A stretch of DNA of 31,362 nt from positions 1 to 31,362 of the forward strand of contig JBOGJG010000288.1 of assembly GCA_050747825.1 (NCBI GenBank). The letters are read 5' to 3'. Source of the stretch: JBOGJG01 sp050747825. GTDB lineage: Bacteria; Acidobacteriota; UBA6911; RPQK01; JBOGJG01. This document shows, piece after piece, positions 22,333-31,191 of the stretch. Both the position numbers and the translations under genes were made by a program. Positions within the stretch are counted from its first letter, which is position 1; each line of letters opens with the position of its first letter. A model generated the notes under the pieces. The model worked only from the letters and a program-made list of their open reading frames with translations. It had not been told where the DNA came from and ran no database searches.

Positions 22333-25300
22333 CTACTCCTTGGTGATGGTTTCATCCAGGTTCAACAAGACCCGGGTGACCGCTGTCCAGGCCAGTTCAG
22401 TTGAAAAGCGCTGCTTCTGCTTCTCGAAGAAACCCAGCAATTCGGCCGATTCCTCGGCTGTAGGCTGCCTCGTCAGGACGCTGCGAAAGGCATAATTCAG
22501 GCGCTGCGCGTCCGTTTCTCCCCCCTCCTCCAGCGCCCGCTGCCCCAGGGCGCGGGCGCATTCCATGAAGAGCGGCTCATTGAGCGCAGTCAGCGCCTGC
22601 AGCGGCGTATTGGAGCGATCCCGCCGCACACAGGAAACCTCGCCTTTGGGGGCATCGAAGACCTCGAGAGCCGGATAAGGCACCGAGCGATAGCGGAAGG
22701 TGTAAATCGCGCGGCGGTAGCGGTCTTCTCCCGTCTCTTCGTCCCACACCTTCGGACCATAGCTGACAGGCGGCTTGAAGAGAAACTCAGGGGCCGGCGG
22801 ATAGACGCTGGGCCCCCCGACCTGCGGGTTGAGCAGTCCGCTGGCGGCCAGGGCTATGTCGCGCACAGACTCGGCATCCACGCGAAAGCGCGCTCCTCGG
22901 GCCAGCAGGCGATTGTCGGGGTCGCGCTTCAGCAACTCGGGCGTAACCCCGGAACTCTGGCGGTATGTAGAGGAAGACACGATCAGCCGATGAAGCTCCT
23001 TCAAGCTCCAGCCACGCTCCATAAACTCGACTGCCAACCAGTCGAGCAGCTCCGGATGCGAGGGCGCCTCGCTCTGGGTGCCGAAATTCTCGGCCGTGCT
23101 CACCAGGCCTGTCCCAAAATAGGCCTGCCAGATACGGTTGACGATGGAGCGGGCCGTGGTGGGTGACTCTTCGTCCACCAGCCAGCGGGCAAAAGTCAAA
23201 CGATTCGGCGGAGCATGCTCCGGCAGCGGGTGCAGGAAGGCGGGGACGCCGGGGCTGACCTCCTGGAGGGGCCTCAGGAAATCGCCCCGTTCGAGCACGT
23301 GCGTGGGGCGTGGGTCCTCACGCGCCTGCAGGACCAACTGAGAAGATCCCTCCGGGTGCTGCTGCCACAATTTCTCGATTCTGGCATTAGCCTCCAGCCA
23401 TGGGGCCGCTCTCTTACGGTCACGACTTTGATTAGGCACCGTGGTGCGCCAGTAACTGAACACTGTGGCGACTTGTTGGGGCGCGCGCTGATCCGCAGGA
23501 ATCGAGAGGATTTCCCTGACTGTCATGGGCAGAGGATCGGCAGCCGCATTGGCATCCGCCGTGATGGAGAGGCGAAAGCGGCCCAGATTGTTGTTCTGAT
23601 TGTCGTCGCTGTTCCAGCCTCCATGCTTCTGGCTCAGGTAAAAGGTGAGCAGCGTCCCTTCAGGATGGCTGATCGGAGTTTCGGCGTTAAATACAGCCTT
23701 ACGCGGCTCATTGCGCCGCCCGGGTCCCGCGTCGATGCCCCAGGCCGTTTCTTCTTTGCCATCGATTGCAAACTCCACGGGACCTGTCACCCTCTGCTTG
23801 TCGCTTTTGTCCTGAAAGATCGGTTCCAGAGGAGTCTCGGGCAAGCTGATGTCGGCAGTGGCGCTGCTGATCACAATTTTGGAGGCCTCCTGGGAGGCAT
23901 CGGCCGGGCTCGCCTCTACTTCAAACTCGGTGAGCGCGCCCGTCCCATAGATCGAGCGCCCCGGTCCCCCCAGCGGCAAATTGGGATCGTTCAGCAGTTC
24001 CAGCCGGAAGGCCGTAATCTTGCGAAGGTCGGTCCTGATGCTCATCTTCACCCGATGTTTCGTGGGAGCATAGCCCTGCGCCAAAAACGAGCCGTCCTCG
24101 AGGGCTAGATACTTTTGCCCGCCGGTGGAAATATCCTCGACTTCCGGCTGGATCACCGTCCACTTGGGTTGGCCGGCTTGGACCTCCTCTTCCCATTGGG
24201 CCATTCGCTCCCGCCAGTGGGGATTCGCTTGGCGCACTTCGGCTTCAATTCCCCTGATGCGCCAAATAATGTCGGTGCGCTGCATCTGCTCTTCAGGTGT
24301 GTAGACCGCAATGCTGCCTTCGTGGCAACTGTTCAGGAAGGCAAACATGCCATAGTACTCTTCATGCTTGATGGGATCGAACTTGTGGCTGTGGCACTGG
24401 GCGCACTGGATAGTCAATCCCAGCACGCCTTTGCCGATGGCGTCCATACGGTCAAACATGGCCTCCATCCTGAACTGTTCCGGATCGATGCCGCCTTCCT
24501 CGTTGATCATTGAATTGCGCAGAAAGCCGGTCGCCACCATTTGATCCTGGGTGGGATCGGGCAACAGATCTCCGCCGATCTGCTCGATGATGAACTGATC
24601 GTAAGGCAGGTCGCGATTGAGGGCCTTGATCACCCAGTCTCGGTAAAACCAGACCTGGCGTGACTTGTCCTTTTCAAAGCCGTCAGAATCGGCATAGCGG
24701 GCGGCGTCCAGCCAGAGTCGGCCCCAGCGCTCGCCATAGTGCGGCGAAGCCAAAAGTCTCTCGACTTGCTTTTCATCAGCCGCTGGGCTGGTGTCGGCCA
24801 CAAAGCCCTCGATTTCCGCAATCGTTGGAGGCAGCCCGATCAGATCCAGGCTGAGGCGGCGCAAGAGCTTTTCCCGCGAAGCCTGAGGAGAAGGCGATAA
24901 TCCTTCCTTTTCCAGGCGTGCCAGGACAAAGCGGTCGATCGGGTTCGACGGCCAATTCGAATCATGTGCTGGCGGGAGGGAAGGACGCTCAGGCTTCACA
25001 AAAGCCCAGTGCTTTTGAACCTCTGCGCTCTGCCCGCTCGCCTTCTCAGGCCAGTCGGCTCCCTGGTCGATCCAGGCGCGGATGAGCACAAGCTGTTCTT
25101 CCGAGAGGGGATCGCCGCCCATGGGCATGCGAGTGAGACCGTTCAGGCCGGTGACGCGCTGATAAAGCAGGCTCTCCCGAGCGCTGCCCGGCTGGATAAT
25201 CTTACCTGAGGCCCCTCCGGTCAAGACTCGATCTCTGGAGTCCAAGCGCAACTCGGCCATCTGCATAGCGGGACCGTGGCAGGAGTAACAGGACTTCTCG

Positions 25301-25419
25301 AGAATCGGCTGAATGTCCTGGCTAAAGTTGACTTGGCGGCTGGAGCCGGATTCGGCTCCCTGGAAAAAACTGAGACAGGCCAGCCCCAGTAGCGCGAGAA
25401 TGATTTTTTGCCGGTTCAT
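22333..25419 (-). CDS. PSD1 and planctomycete cytochrome C domain protein
   Basis: A 1028-residue exported multidomain protein. A signal peptide (KIILALLGLACLSFFQ) is followed by a PSCyt1 heme domain with CYSCHG (Cys44, Cys47, His48) and a Met ligand in TRMPMGG. A DUF1549/PSCyt2 region follows with NPIDRFVLARLEKEGLSPSP, WGRLWLDAARYADSDG and a second CxxCH, IQCAQCHSHKFDP. A beta-rich insert comes next. The C-terminal DUF1553/PSD1 has RLTFARWLVDEESPTTARSI, VNRIWQAYFGTGLVSTAENF and SNTPLQALTALNEPLF. The pair with DUF1501 is widespread in Planctomycetota, Verrucomicrobiota and some Acidobacteriota and is suspected to act on glycans by oxidation; the reaction is unknown. No strong ribosome binding site is seen at the ATG. 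It is the first gene of the pair. Confidence 0.94.
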   Translation of the reverse strand: MNRQKIILALLGLACLSFFQGAESGSSRQVNFSQDIQPILEKSCYSCHGPAMQMAELRLDSRDRVLTGGASGKIIQPGSARESLLYQRVTGLNGLTRMPMGGDPLSEEQLVLIRAWIDQGADWPEKASGQSAEVQKHWAFVKPERPSLPPAHDSNWPSNPIDRFVLARLEKEGLSPSPQASREKLLRRLSLDLIGLPPTIAEIEGFVADTSPAADEKQVERLLASPHYGERWGRLWLDAARYADSDGFEKDKSRQVWFYRDWVIKALNRDLPYDQFIIEQIGGDLLPDPTQDQMVATGFLRNSMINEEGGIDPEQFRMEAMFDRMDAIGKGVLGLTIQCAQCHSHKFDPIKHEEYYGMFAFLNSCHEGSIAVYTPEEQMQRTDIIWRIRGIEAEVRQANPHWRERMAQWEEEVQAGQPKWTVIQPEVEDISTGGQKYLALEDGSFLAQGYAPTKHRVKMSIRTDLRKITAFRLELLNDPNLPLGGPGRSIYGTGALTEFEVEASPADASQEASKIVISSATADISLPETPLEPIFQDKSDKQRVTGPVEFAIDGKEETAWGIDAGPGRRNEPRKAVFNAETPISHPEGTLLTFYLSQKHGGWNSDDNQNNNLGRFRLSITADANAAADPLPMTVREILSIPADQRAPQQVATVFSYWRTTVPNQSRDRKRAAPWLEANARIEKLWQQHPEGSSQLVLQAREDPRPTHVLERGDFLRPLQEVSPGVPAFLHPLPEHAPPNRLTFARWLVDEESPTTARSIVNRIWQAYFGTGLVSTAENFGTQSEAPSHPELLDWLAVEFMERGWSLKELHRLIVSSSTYRQSSGVTPELLKRDPDNRLLARGARFRVDAESVRDIALAASGLLNPQVGGPSVYPPAPEFLFKPPVSYGPKVWDEETGEDRYRRAIYTFRYRSVPYPALEVFDAPKGEVSCVRRDRSNTPLQALTALNEPLFMECARALGQRALEEGGETDAQRLNYAFRSVLTRQPTAEESAELLGFFEKQKQRFSTELAWTAVTRVLLNLDETITKE

Positions 25420-25595
25420 GTCTTTGCCCTGCCTGAGCGCAGTCGCTTCCCATATTTTATAGATCCCAGGCCGAGCAGTCCAGAAAACGTTCAGAACCGG
25501 TGGGTATACTGCAAATCAGAGCCGCCACTGTAAAGGAGCGGCCACTGGGCGGGGTAAGACATTCTATATTCCAAGGATTCCAAGGAGAGCGAACT

Positions 25596-25958
25596 GTGAA
25601 CGCAATGCAGAAGCAAGTCGAGGAGTTTCACCGGGCGATGGGGCTTACGGTAGGAGGGAGCGTAGCCTTGAGAAATGCGGAAATGCGGGCCGAGCTAATC
25701 AGGGAGGAGGCGCAGGAGACGGTGGAAGCCATTGAACAAGGCGATCTGGCAGCAGCCGTGGACGGCCTGTGTGACCTGATCTATGTGGCTCTGGGCGCAG
25801 CCGTAACCTGGGGCATCGACCTTGAGCCCGTCTTCAATGAAGTCCACCGGGCCAACATGGCCAAGCTGGGCGGCCCCGTGCGAGCCGACGGGAAGCAGTT
25901 GAAGCCGGACGGCTGGCAGCCGCCCCGCATTGCCGAAATGATCGACCCGAAATCTTGA
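25596..25958 (+). CDS. MazG/PRA-PH-like nucleotide pyrophosphohydrolase
   Basis: A 120-residue all-alpha NTP pyrophosphatase. Marks are QKQVEEFHRAMGL at the N terminus, RAELIREEAQETVEAIEQGD (the E-x-x-E-x-x-E metal-binding helix), AAAVDGLCDLIYVALGAAVT (the second acidic D-x-x-D helix) and the substrate loop EVHRANMAKLGG. DGKQLKPDGWQPP is the C-terminal signature seen in phosphoribosyl-ATP pyrophosphohydrolase-like members, though this one stands alone and not in a histidine operon. It may clean up non-canonical nucleotides. The GTG start at 25596 has AAGGAGAG six bases upstream. It is divergent from the PSD1 gene. Confidence 0.88.
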   Translation: MNAMQKQVEEFHRAMGLTVGGSVALRNAEMRAELIREEAQETVEAIEQGDLAAAVDGLCDLIYVALGAAVTWGIDLEPVFNEVHRANMAKLGGPVRADGKQLKPDGWQPPRIAEMIDPKS

Positions 25959-25961
25959 TCT

Positions 25962-25987
25962 CCGGATTTCAGCGGATTTCACAGATT
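25962..25987. repeat. Short GGATTTCAGCGGATTTCACAGATT repeat element
   Basis: Two GGATTTCA copies nine bases apart sit between the MazG-like gene and the molybdenum hydroxylase operon. They look like a remnant of a common dispersed intergenic repeat of AAATCCGCTGAAATCC style. No hairpin is formed. Confidence 0.35.
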
Positions 25988-26021
25988 GTTGGTAAGATAG
26001 GCAGCCAACGGGAGTACGCCG

Positions 26022-26504
26022 GTGAGTGTCACGATCAATCTGAAAATCAACGGAAAAGCAACATCTGTAAACACCGATCCGGAGCGGCGCCTGCTGGATG
26101 TGCTGCGCGAGGACCTGGGCCTTACGGGGACCAAGTACGGCTGCGGGGAAGGACAATGCCGGGCCTGTACGGTCCTGATCGACGGCCGGCCCGCGGCATC
26201 CTGCCTGACTCCTTTGAGAGCGGCGGAAAACAAAGAAATTATCACGATTGAAGGGCTGGCGGACGGCGAGCGGCTTCACCCGGTTCAGGAGTCCTTCCTC
26301 AGCGAACAGGCCATGCAGTGCGGCTACTGTGTGCCGGGCATGATCCTGACCGCGGTTGCCCTGCTGGAGAGAAATCCCAATCCGTCCCCGGAGCAGATCG
26401 CGGCCGGGATGAACGGCAATCTGTGCCGCTGCTGCGGCTATCCGAGAATCATCGCCGCAGTGCGCCGGGCGGCGGACCTGAAATCCGGCGCAGGGGAGTC
26501 ATAG
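26022..26504 (+). CDS. (2Fe-2S) small subunit of molybdenum hydroxylase
   Basis: A 160-residue electron-transfer subunit of the xanthine-oxidase family. The plant-type [2Fe-2S] domain has CGEGQCRACT with Cys41, 46, 49 and 61. The second, all-helical [2Fe-2S] domain has CGYCVPGM (Cys100, 103) and LCRCCGYP (Cys135, 137). It resembles IorA, the alpha subunit of isoquinoline 1-oxidoreductase. There is no signal peptide, so it is probably carried out of the cell by the Tat-tagged large subunit. Start is the GTG at 26022; no strong ribosome binding site is visible. The stop lies two bases before the ATG of the large subunit gene, so the two are translationally coupled. Confidence 0.92.
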   Translation: MSVTINLKINGKATSVNTDPERRLLDVLREDLGLTGTKYGCGEGQCRACTVLIDGRPAASCLTPLRAAENKEIITIEGLADGERLHPVQESFLSEQAMQCGYCVPGMILTAVALLERNPNPSPEQIAAGMNGNLCRCCGYPRIIAAVRRAADLKSGAGES

Positions 26505-26506
26505 CC

Positions 26507-28681
26507 ATGGCGGACAAGCTTGAAAAGAATGTTGTCCTCGAGCCGGAACGCTACGAGCTGCATGAGCCGTCTCCCTACCATTTTGCGCTCGACCGAAGAA
26601 GTTTTCTGGGAGTTGCTGGCGCCGGTTTGCTGCTTTCGGTGCACGGGGCCTCCGCCTCTGCCCAGTCGAGAGGGAGAGACGCTCCTGGTGACGCAGTTTC
26701 GGCGCGCCTTCACATCGGATCCGACGGCCTTATTACGGTAATGACCAGCAAAGTGGAGGTCGGCCAGGGTTCCCGGACTCAAATCAGCCAGGCAGCCGCG
26801 GAAGAGCTGAGGCTTCCGGTCGAGCGCATCAAGTTGATCATGGCAGACACGGATCTGGTGCCGGACGATGGCGGCACTTTCGGCAGCCGGACCACGCCGG
26901 CCACCGTTCCCTCCGTGCGCAGAGGCGCTGCCGCAGCTCGAGAGATTCTGATCGACCTGGCTCAGCAGAAATGGGGAACCGACCGTCACTCCCTTAAAGT
27001 GGAAGGGGGCAAGGTCATCGACCCATCCAATCATCGGACCCTGGACTATGCAGAATTAGCCCGCTCCAGCAATCTGGACGAAGCCTTTGCACGCGCCGTC
27101 CCTGAAGACATCAGTGTGACGCCGGTGGATCAATGGCGAATTCTGGGCGCCTCGGTAAACCGGCCAACCGGGCGTGATATCGTGACGGGCGCCCACCACT
27201 ACCCCTCCGACATAGTCCGCCCCGGTATGCTTTATGGCGCCGTTTTGCGGCCTCACTCCTACGGTGCCAGCCTGACTTCAATTGATCCATCTGAGGCCAA
27301 GCAAATGGCCGGCGTCGTGGTGGTGCAGGATCGCAACTTCATCGGCTGCGCCGCTCCAAACTCGTCGCAGGCTCAGCAGGCGGTTCAGGCTCTTCAGAAA
27401 AACGCCTCCTGGGACACACCGCCTCAGCCTTCAGGCAGCGAGCTGTTCTTTCATCTGAAACAAAACGCAGCGTCCGGAGGTTCTGGTCGGTCCGGCCGCG
27501 GAGCGGGCTCCAGCGGCTCGATCGAGGAAGGTCTGGCCGCTGCCGAAAAAGTTCTCAGCAGCACCTACGAAGTAGCCTACATCCAGCATGCACCCATGGA
27601 ACCCCGCGCTGCTGTGGCTGAATGGCAGGATGGAAAACTCACGGTCTGGACGGGCACTCAACGGCCGCATGGTGTCCGGGAAGAGCTGGCTCAGGCTTTT
27701 CACATTCCCGAGGAACGCGTGCGCGTGATCGTGCCGGATAGCGGCGGCGCCTTCGGCGGCAAGCATAGCGGCGAAGCGGCAGTCGAGGCCGCCCGCCTGG
27801 CTAAGGCCGCAGGCCGCCCGGTCTCGCTGCGCTGGACGCGCGAGGAGGAATTCACCTGGGCATATTTCCGGCCGGCCGCGCTGATCGAGGCCAAGGCAGG
27901 GCTTGGCCCGGACGGTCGACTTCTCGCCTGGGAGTTTACGAACTTCAATTCGGGCGGCTCGGCCCTGCGCTCGCCTTACCGGATTGCGCACACTCGCGAA
28001 GAATTTCGCCGCTCCGACTCGCCCCTGCGCCAGGGATCGTATCGAGTGCTGGCAGCAACCGCCAATACCTTCGCCCGCGAGTCGTTCATGGACGAGCTGG
28101 CCTGGGACTGCAAACAAGATCCCCTGGACTTCCGGCTCGCTCACCTGGAAAACGAGCGCCTGGGCGCGGTTTTGGAGGCGGCGGCAGAGCGTTTTGACTG
28201 GAGCAAGCGCCGGCAGGAGCGCCGGCCCCACCGCGGAGTCGGACTGGCCTGTGGGACTGAAAAGGGTTCCTATACGGCCGCCTGCGTCGAGGTCGAAGTC
28301 GATCGGCAGCGCGGCAATATCCGCGTGCTTGAGGTCTGCCAGTCCTTTGAGTGCGGCGCCATACAAAATCCGGACAACCTGTGCGCCCAGGTGGAGGGCT
28401 CCGTCGTTATGGCGCTAGGCGGCGCGCTCAAGGAAGAAATTCGCTTCGAGAACGGCCGTATCCTCAACGGCCGGTTTTCTCAGTACCCCGTGCCGCGATT
28501 TAAAGACGTTCCACCGATTGAGACTGTTCTACTGGACCGGCCGGACCTTGACTCGTCAGGCGCAGGGGAGACTCCCATGATTGCGGTCGCGCCGGCCGTG
28601 GCCAACGCCGTTTTCGAGGCCTGCGCGCTGCGGATTCGTTCGATGCCGATTCGGATGGCAGGAGGCGGGGCCGCTCCCTGA
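26507..28681 (+). CDS. Molybdopterin-binding subunit, IorB/aldehyde oxidase-like
   Basis: A 724-residue molybdenum hydroxylase large subunit. The Tat signal is LDRRSFLGVAGAGLLLSVHG, so the complex works outside the cytoplasm. The body follows the isoquinoline 1-oxidoreductase beta pattern: SKVEVGQGSRTQISQAAAEE, DDGGTFGSRTTPAT, PMEPRAAVAEW, GGAFGGKHSGEAAVEAARLA and CGAIQNPDN. The active-site Glu is in SGAGETPMIAVAPAVANAVF (about residue 686). There is a Gly/Ser-rich insert at about 323-345 (SGGSGRSGRGAGSSGS). No FAD subunit is encoded, as expected for this two-subunit type, which passes electrons to a cytochrome. The ATG 26507 with GGGGAG nine bases before it is preferred over longer in-frame starts inside the small subunit gene. 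Substrate probably an N-heterocycle or aldehyde. Confidence 0.93.
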   Translation: MADKLEKNVVLEPERYELHEPSPYHFALDRRSFLGVAGAGLLLSVHGASASAQSRGRDAPGDAVSARLHIGSDGLITVMTSKVEVGQGSRTQISQAAAEELRLPVERIKLIMADTDLVPDDGGTFGSRTTPATVPSVRRGAAAAREILIDLAQQKWGTDRHSLKVEGGKVIDPSNHRTLDYAELARSSNLDEAFARAVPEDISVTPVDQWRILGASVNRPTGRDIVTGAHHYPSDIVRPGMLYGAVLRPHSYGASLTSIDPSEAKQMAGVVVVQDRNFIGCAAPNSSQAQQAVQALQKNASWDTPPQPSGSELFFHLKQNAASGGSGRSGRGAGSSGSIEEGLAAAEKVLSSTYEVAYIQHAPMEPRAAVAEWQDGKLTVWTGTQRPHGVREELAQAFHIPEERVRVIVPDSGGAFGGKHSGEAAVEAARLAKAAGRPVSLRWTREEEFTWAYFRPAALIEAKAGLGPDGRLLAWEFTNFNSGGSALRSPYRIAHTREEFRRSDSPLRQGSYRVLAATANTFARESFMDELAWDCKQDPLDFRLAHLENERLGAVLEAAAERFDWSKRRQERRPHRGVGLACGTEKGSYTAACVEVEVDRQRGNIRVLEVCQSFECGAIQNPDNLCAQVEGSVVMALGGALKEEIRFENGRILNGRFSQYPVPRFKDVPPIETVLLDRPDLDSSGAGETPMIAVAPAVANAVFEACALRIRSMPIRMAGGGAAP

Positions 28682-28686
28682 CGGTC

Positions 28687-28732
28687 GCGGCTCGGTTGAT
28701 CAGCGCGGCTCGGTTGATCAGCGCTGATCAGC
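28687..28732. repeat. 18-bp tandem repeat plus palindrome
   Basis: Two perfect copies of an 18-base unit (GCGGCTCGGTTGATCAGC, 28687-28704 and 28705-28722) are followed by the 10-base palindrome GCTGATCAGC at 28723-28732, so TGATCAGC occurs three times. The array fills the gap between the two convergent genes and runs into the stop codon of the sulfatase gene (28728-28730). Confidence 0.75.
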
Positions 28733-30149
28733 GGCCTTCGAGCGGCCGGTAATCTTCGCCCTTAAGACTGTCGATCACCGATTCCTGCCAGGCTTTCAGC
28801 TCTGCTTTCATTTTCTCAGCGCGACTGGATTCCTCTTCCGCGAGATCATTGCTTTCCTTTGGGTCGGCCGAGAGGTTGAACAGCGCGTATTTGAAGCCTC
28901 CTTCTTCCGGGATCCGGTGCAGCTTGTAATCGCCGTCGATCCAGGCTGAGTGGCCCGGCAGTTCCGTCCGGGGATACCGTTTCGTCAGTCGCCCCGTTCG
29001 CAGGGGCGGTCTCTCTTCGGCGGGCGCCACGTCGCCGGAGCTCTGCTCACGGGCCAGTTCCTCCAGAAGGCGACTGCTGCCCACGGGCTGACCCTGGGCT
29101 GGATAGACCCAAAATCCCATGGGCTGCGGGCGGGCTTGAAGAGTTCCCTCAATGACGGGCAGCAGGCTGATGCCGTCCAGCCGAGGCTGGCTCGGCAGCG
29201 TAATGCCGGCAATCTCGAGCACGGTTGGGTATATGTCTGAAGAGTGGGCGGGAAAGTCACTCGCACGGGGCTGTGGAATCCGCGCCGGCCAATCGATGAT
29301 GGCGGGCACCCGGATGCCGCCCTCCCACAAGTCGCCCTTCCTGCCTGACAGGCCGCCGGTAGACCCCAGCGGAATCGCGCCATTGTCGCTGGTGTACCAG
29401 AGCAGCGTGTTATCGGCGATGCCCAGTTCGCGCAACCGGCTTCGGAGATGGCCCAGGGCGCGGTCCATGGCGGTGATTTCGCCCAGAAAATGGCGCAGCC
29501 GCTCCGGCTGATCCTGGTAAAGCTCCAGGTCCTCCTCCAGGGCCTCATGAGGGCTGTGTGGTGAGCCGAACCAGACCAGCGCGAGAAAGGGCTCATCTGC
29601 GTCTGCTGCCGCGCGGATAAAATCCAGAGCGGCTTTGACAGTCACCATGGACCCCTCTCCCTCGGTCTTGACTGCCTTACCCTTATGGCTCATCCAGGGG
29701 TCGTTTTCGAAAAAATTCGGACTGGAAAGCCATTCATCGAATCCGCTGTTGCCGGGGGACACCGGACTGTCAGCCCGCACGGAACCCAGGTGCCATTTGC
29801 CAAAGTGGCCGGTCCTGTAGCCCGCAGTTCGGAGAGCCTCAGCGATGGTGATCTCCTGAGGCCGAAGAGTGTAGCCCCAGGTAAAGCAGCCGAAACGGTT
29901 GGGGTGGCGGCCCGTCAGTACGCTTCCCCTGGTGGGGGAGCACACAGGAGCAGAGGCGTAGAAGCGGTCGAAGCGAAGCCCGGAGGCGGCCATCTCGTCG
30001 AAGACCGGCGTCTTGAGCACGGGATGGCCGTTATAAGCCATATCTCCCCAGCCCTGGTCATCAGCCATGGCCAGAATAATATTGGGCCGTTCGGCGGCAG
30101 CCAGCGCCCAACTCCCCAGCGACAAAGTGAGCAAGACAATTTTCCACAT
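28728..30149 (-). CDS. Sulfatase (FGly, CSPTR), exported
   Basis: A 473-residue arylsulfatase-type enzyme with a Sec signal peptide (MWKIVLLTLSLGSWALAAAE). Metal ligands Asp30 and Asp31 lie in IILAMADDQGWGDM. The formylglycine motif is CSPTRGSVLTGRHPNR (Cys70 to Arg74 for CSPTR), followed by HFGKWHLGS. LWYTSDNGAIP, with Asp and Asn ligands, and SGRKGDLWEGGIRVPAIIDW are typical of family S1 sulfatases. It hydrolyses sulfate esters of glycans or aryl compounds outside the cytoplasm. A GGAG six bases upstream supports the ATG. No FGE or anSME maturase gene is in the window. It is divergent from the Gfo/Idh/MocA gene, 41 bases away. Confidence 0.92.
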   Translation of the reverse strand: MWKIVLLTLSLGSWALAAAERPNIILAMADDQGWGDMAYNGHPVLKTPVFDEMAASGLRFDRFYASAPVCSPTRGSVLTGRHPNRFGCFTWGYTLRPQEITIAEALRTAGYRTGHFGKWHLGSVRADSPVSPGNSGFDEWLSSPNFFENDPWMSHKGKAVKTEGEGSMVTVKAALDFIRAAADADEPFLALVWFGSPHSPHEALEEDLELYQDQPERLRHFLGEITAMDRALGHLRSRLRELGIADNTLLWYTSDNGAIPLGSTGGLSGRKGDLWEGGIRVPAIIDWPARIPQPRASDFPAHSSDIYPTVLEIAGITLPSQPRLDGISLLPVIEGTLQARPQPMGFWVYPAQGQPVGSSRLLEELAREQSSGDVAPAEERPPLRTGRLTKRYPRTELPGHSAWIDGDYKLHRIPEEGGFKYALFNLSADPKESNDLAEEESSRAEKMKAELKAWQESVIDSLKGEDYRPLEGR

Positions 30150-30190
30150 AATTTACTCCACGGGGTTCAACATAGTATGCTCCACCCATC

Positions 30191-31168
30191 ATGAACAATC
30201 GCCGTCATTTTTTAAAGTCAGTTGGGCTCGGAATTTCATCCGGCCTGGTCATGAGTTCCGCCCTACGGGCTTCTCAGCAAGCCTCCTCCGTTTCTGACGC
30301 GGGCACGGGGAAGCGCGTGCGCGTGGGCATCATCGGGGCCGAGAACAGCCATACTGTGAATTTCGGCAGGATCTTCAACATCGAGAAGAAGTTTCCTGGA
30401 GTCGAAGCGGTCGCTCTCTGGGGAGAAACGGACGAGTTTGCCCAGCGAGCTTCCGAACGAGGGCAGATCCCTAAGATTGTCAAAGATCCATTGGATCTGA
30501 TGGGCCAGGTCGATGCCGTGATCATCGACCACCGTCATGCCAAATATCACGCCGCCGCGGCCCAGCCGTTTGTGACGGCGGGCATCCCCACCTTCGTGGA
30601 CAAGCCGTTTACCTATCGCGTCGGCGAGGCCCGCCACCTTCTGGACCTGGCGGAAACTCACAAGACTCCGATCACCTGTCTCAGCTCCGTCGGTTATGGT
30701 CCGGCCGTGGATTCAATGGCCGCCCAGATCAGCCAGCTCGAGGACGTGATCACACTGGTGATCACGGGGCCAGCGGATGTCACCAGCAAATACGGCGGCA
30801 TTTTCTTTTACGGCGTGCATTTTGTTGAGCAGCTTTTCAAGATCTTCGGCGATGATGCCCACAGCGTCCGGGCGACTCGGCACGGCGGCAAGACGACTTT
30901 TCAGTTCAAGTTCGATTCCGGACGACTGGCCACGGCCGTTCTGGCGCCTGAGAGGGACGTCTATGCGATCACCTCCAAGGGCGCAGTTGCGATCGCGCCG
31001 GGCGAGGAGACGGGCGAGGGCCTGCAGATGTATGCCGCCATCGTGAAGATGTTCCAGACTGGAGAGGAGCCTCGCACCCACGACAGCATCATCCGCACGG
31101 TAGCCGCACTGGAAGCCATGGAGCGCTCGGCTCAAAGCGAAGACTGGGAGCAGCACCTCCTGGTATAA
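30191..31168 (+). CDS. Gfo/Idh/MocA family oxidoreductase, Tat-exported
   Basis: A 325-residue NAD(P)-dependent sugar dehydrogenase-like protein. The Tat signal is NNRRHFLKSVGLGISSGLVM. The dinucleotide-binding start is VRVGIIGAENSHTVNFGRIF. The canonical EKP loop is TFVDKPFTYRVGEARHLLDL (DKP here) and the catalytic-region His is near FYGVHFVEQLFKIFGDD. These exported members are common in Planctomycetota and Acidobacteriota, often near sulfatases and DUF1501 proteins, and probably bind NAD(P) tightly. No Shine-Dalgarno is seen for the ATG, so a leaderless or weakly translated message is possible. It shares a 41-base promoter gap with the divergent sulfatase gene. Confidence 0.88.
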   Translation: MNNRRHFLKSVGLGISSGLVMSSALRASQQASSVSDAGTGKRVRVGIIGAENSHTVNFGRIFNIEKKFPGVEAVALWGETDEFAQRASERGQIPKIVKDPLDLMGQVDAVIIDHRHAKYHAAAAQPFVTAGIPTFVDKPFTYRVGEARHLLDLAETHKTPITCLSSVGYGPAVDSMAAQISQLEDVITLVITGPADVTSKYGGIFFYGVHFVEQLFKIFGDDAHSVRATRHGGKTTFQFKFDSGRLATAVLAPERDVYAITSKGAVAIAPGEETGEGLQMYAAIVKMFQTGEEPRTHDSIIRTVAALEAMERSAQSEDWEQHLLV

Positions 31169-31191
31169 AGCGAAAGACGGAGACATCGCAG

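Noticed and set aside
23215..24108. Plus-strand open frame of 297 codons opposite the PSD1 gene
   Set aside because: It is the mirror of a conserved coding region; no domain is seen.
27431..28366. Long minus-strand open frame (311 codons) inside the molybdenum hydroxylase gene
   Set aside because: It is antisense to a clearly homologous gene, has no recognisable motifs and follows from high-GC codon usage.
28687..28732. CRISPR-like array
   Set aside because: There are only two direct copies with no spacers between them; it is a simple tandem repeat.
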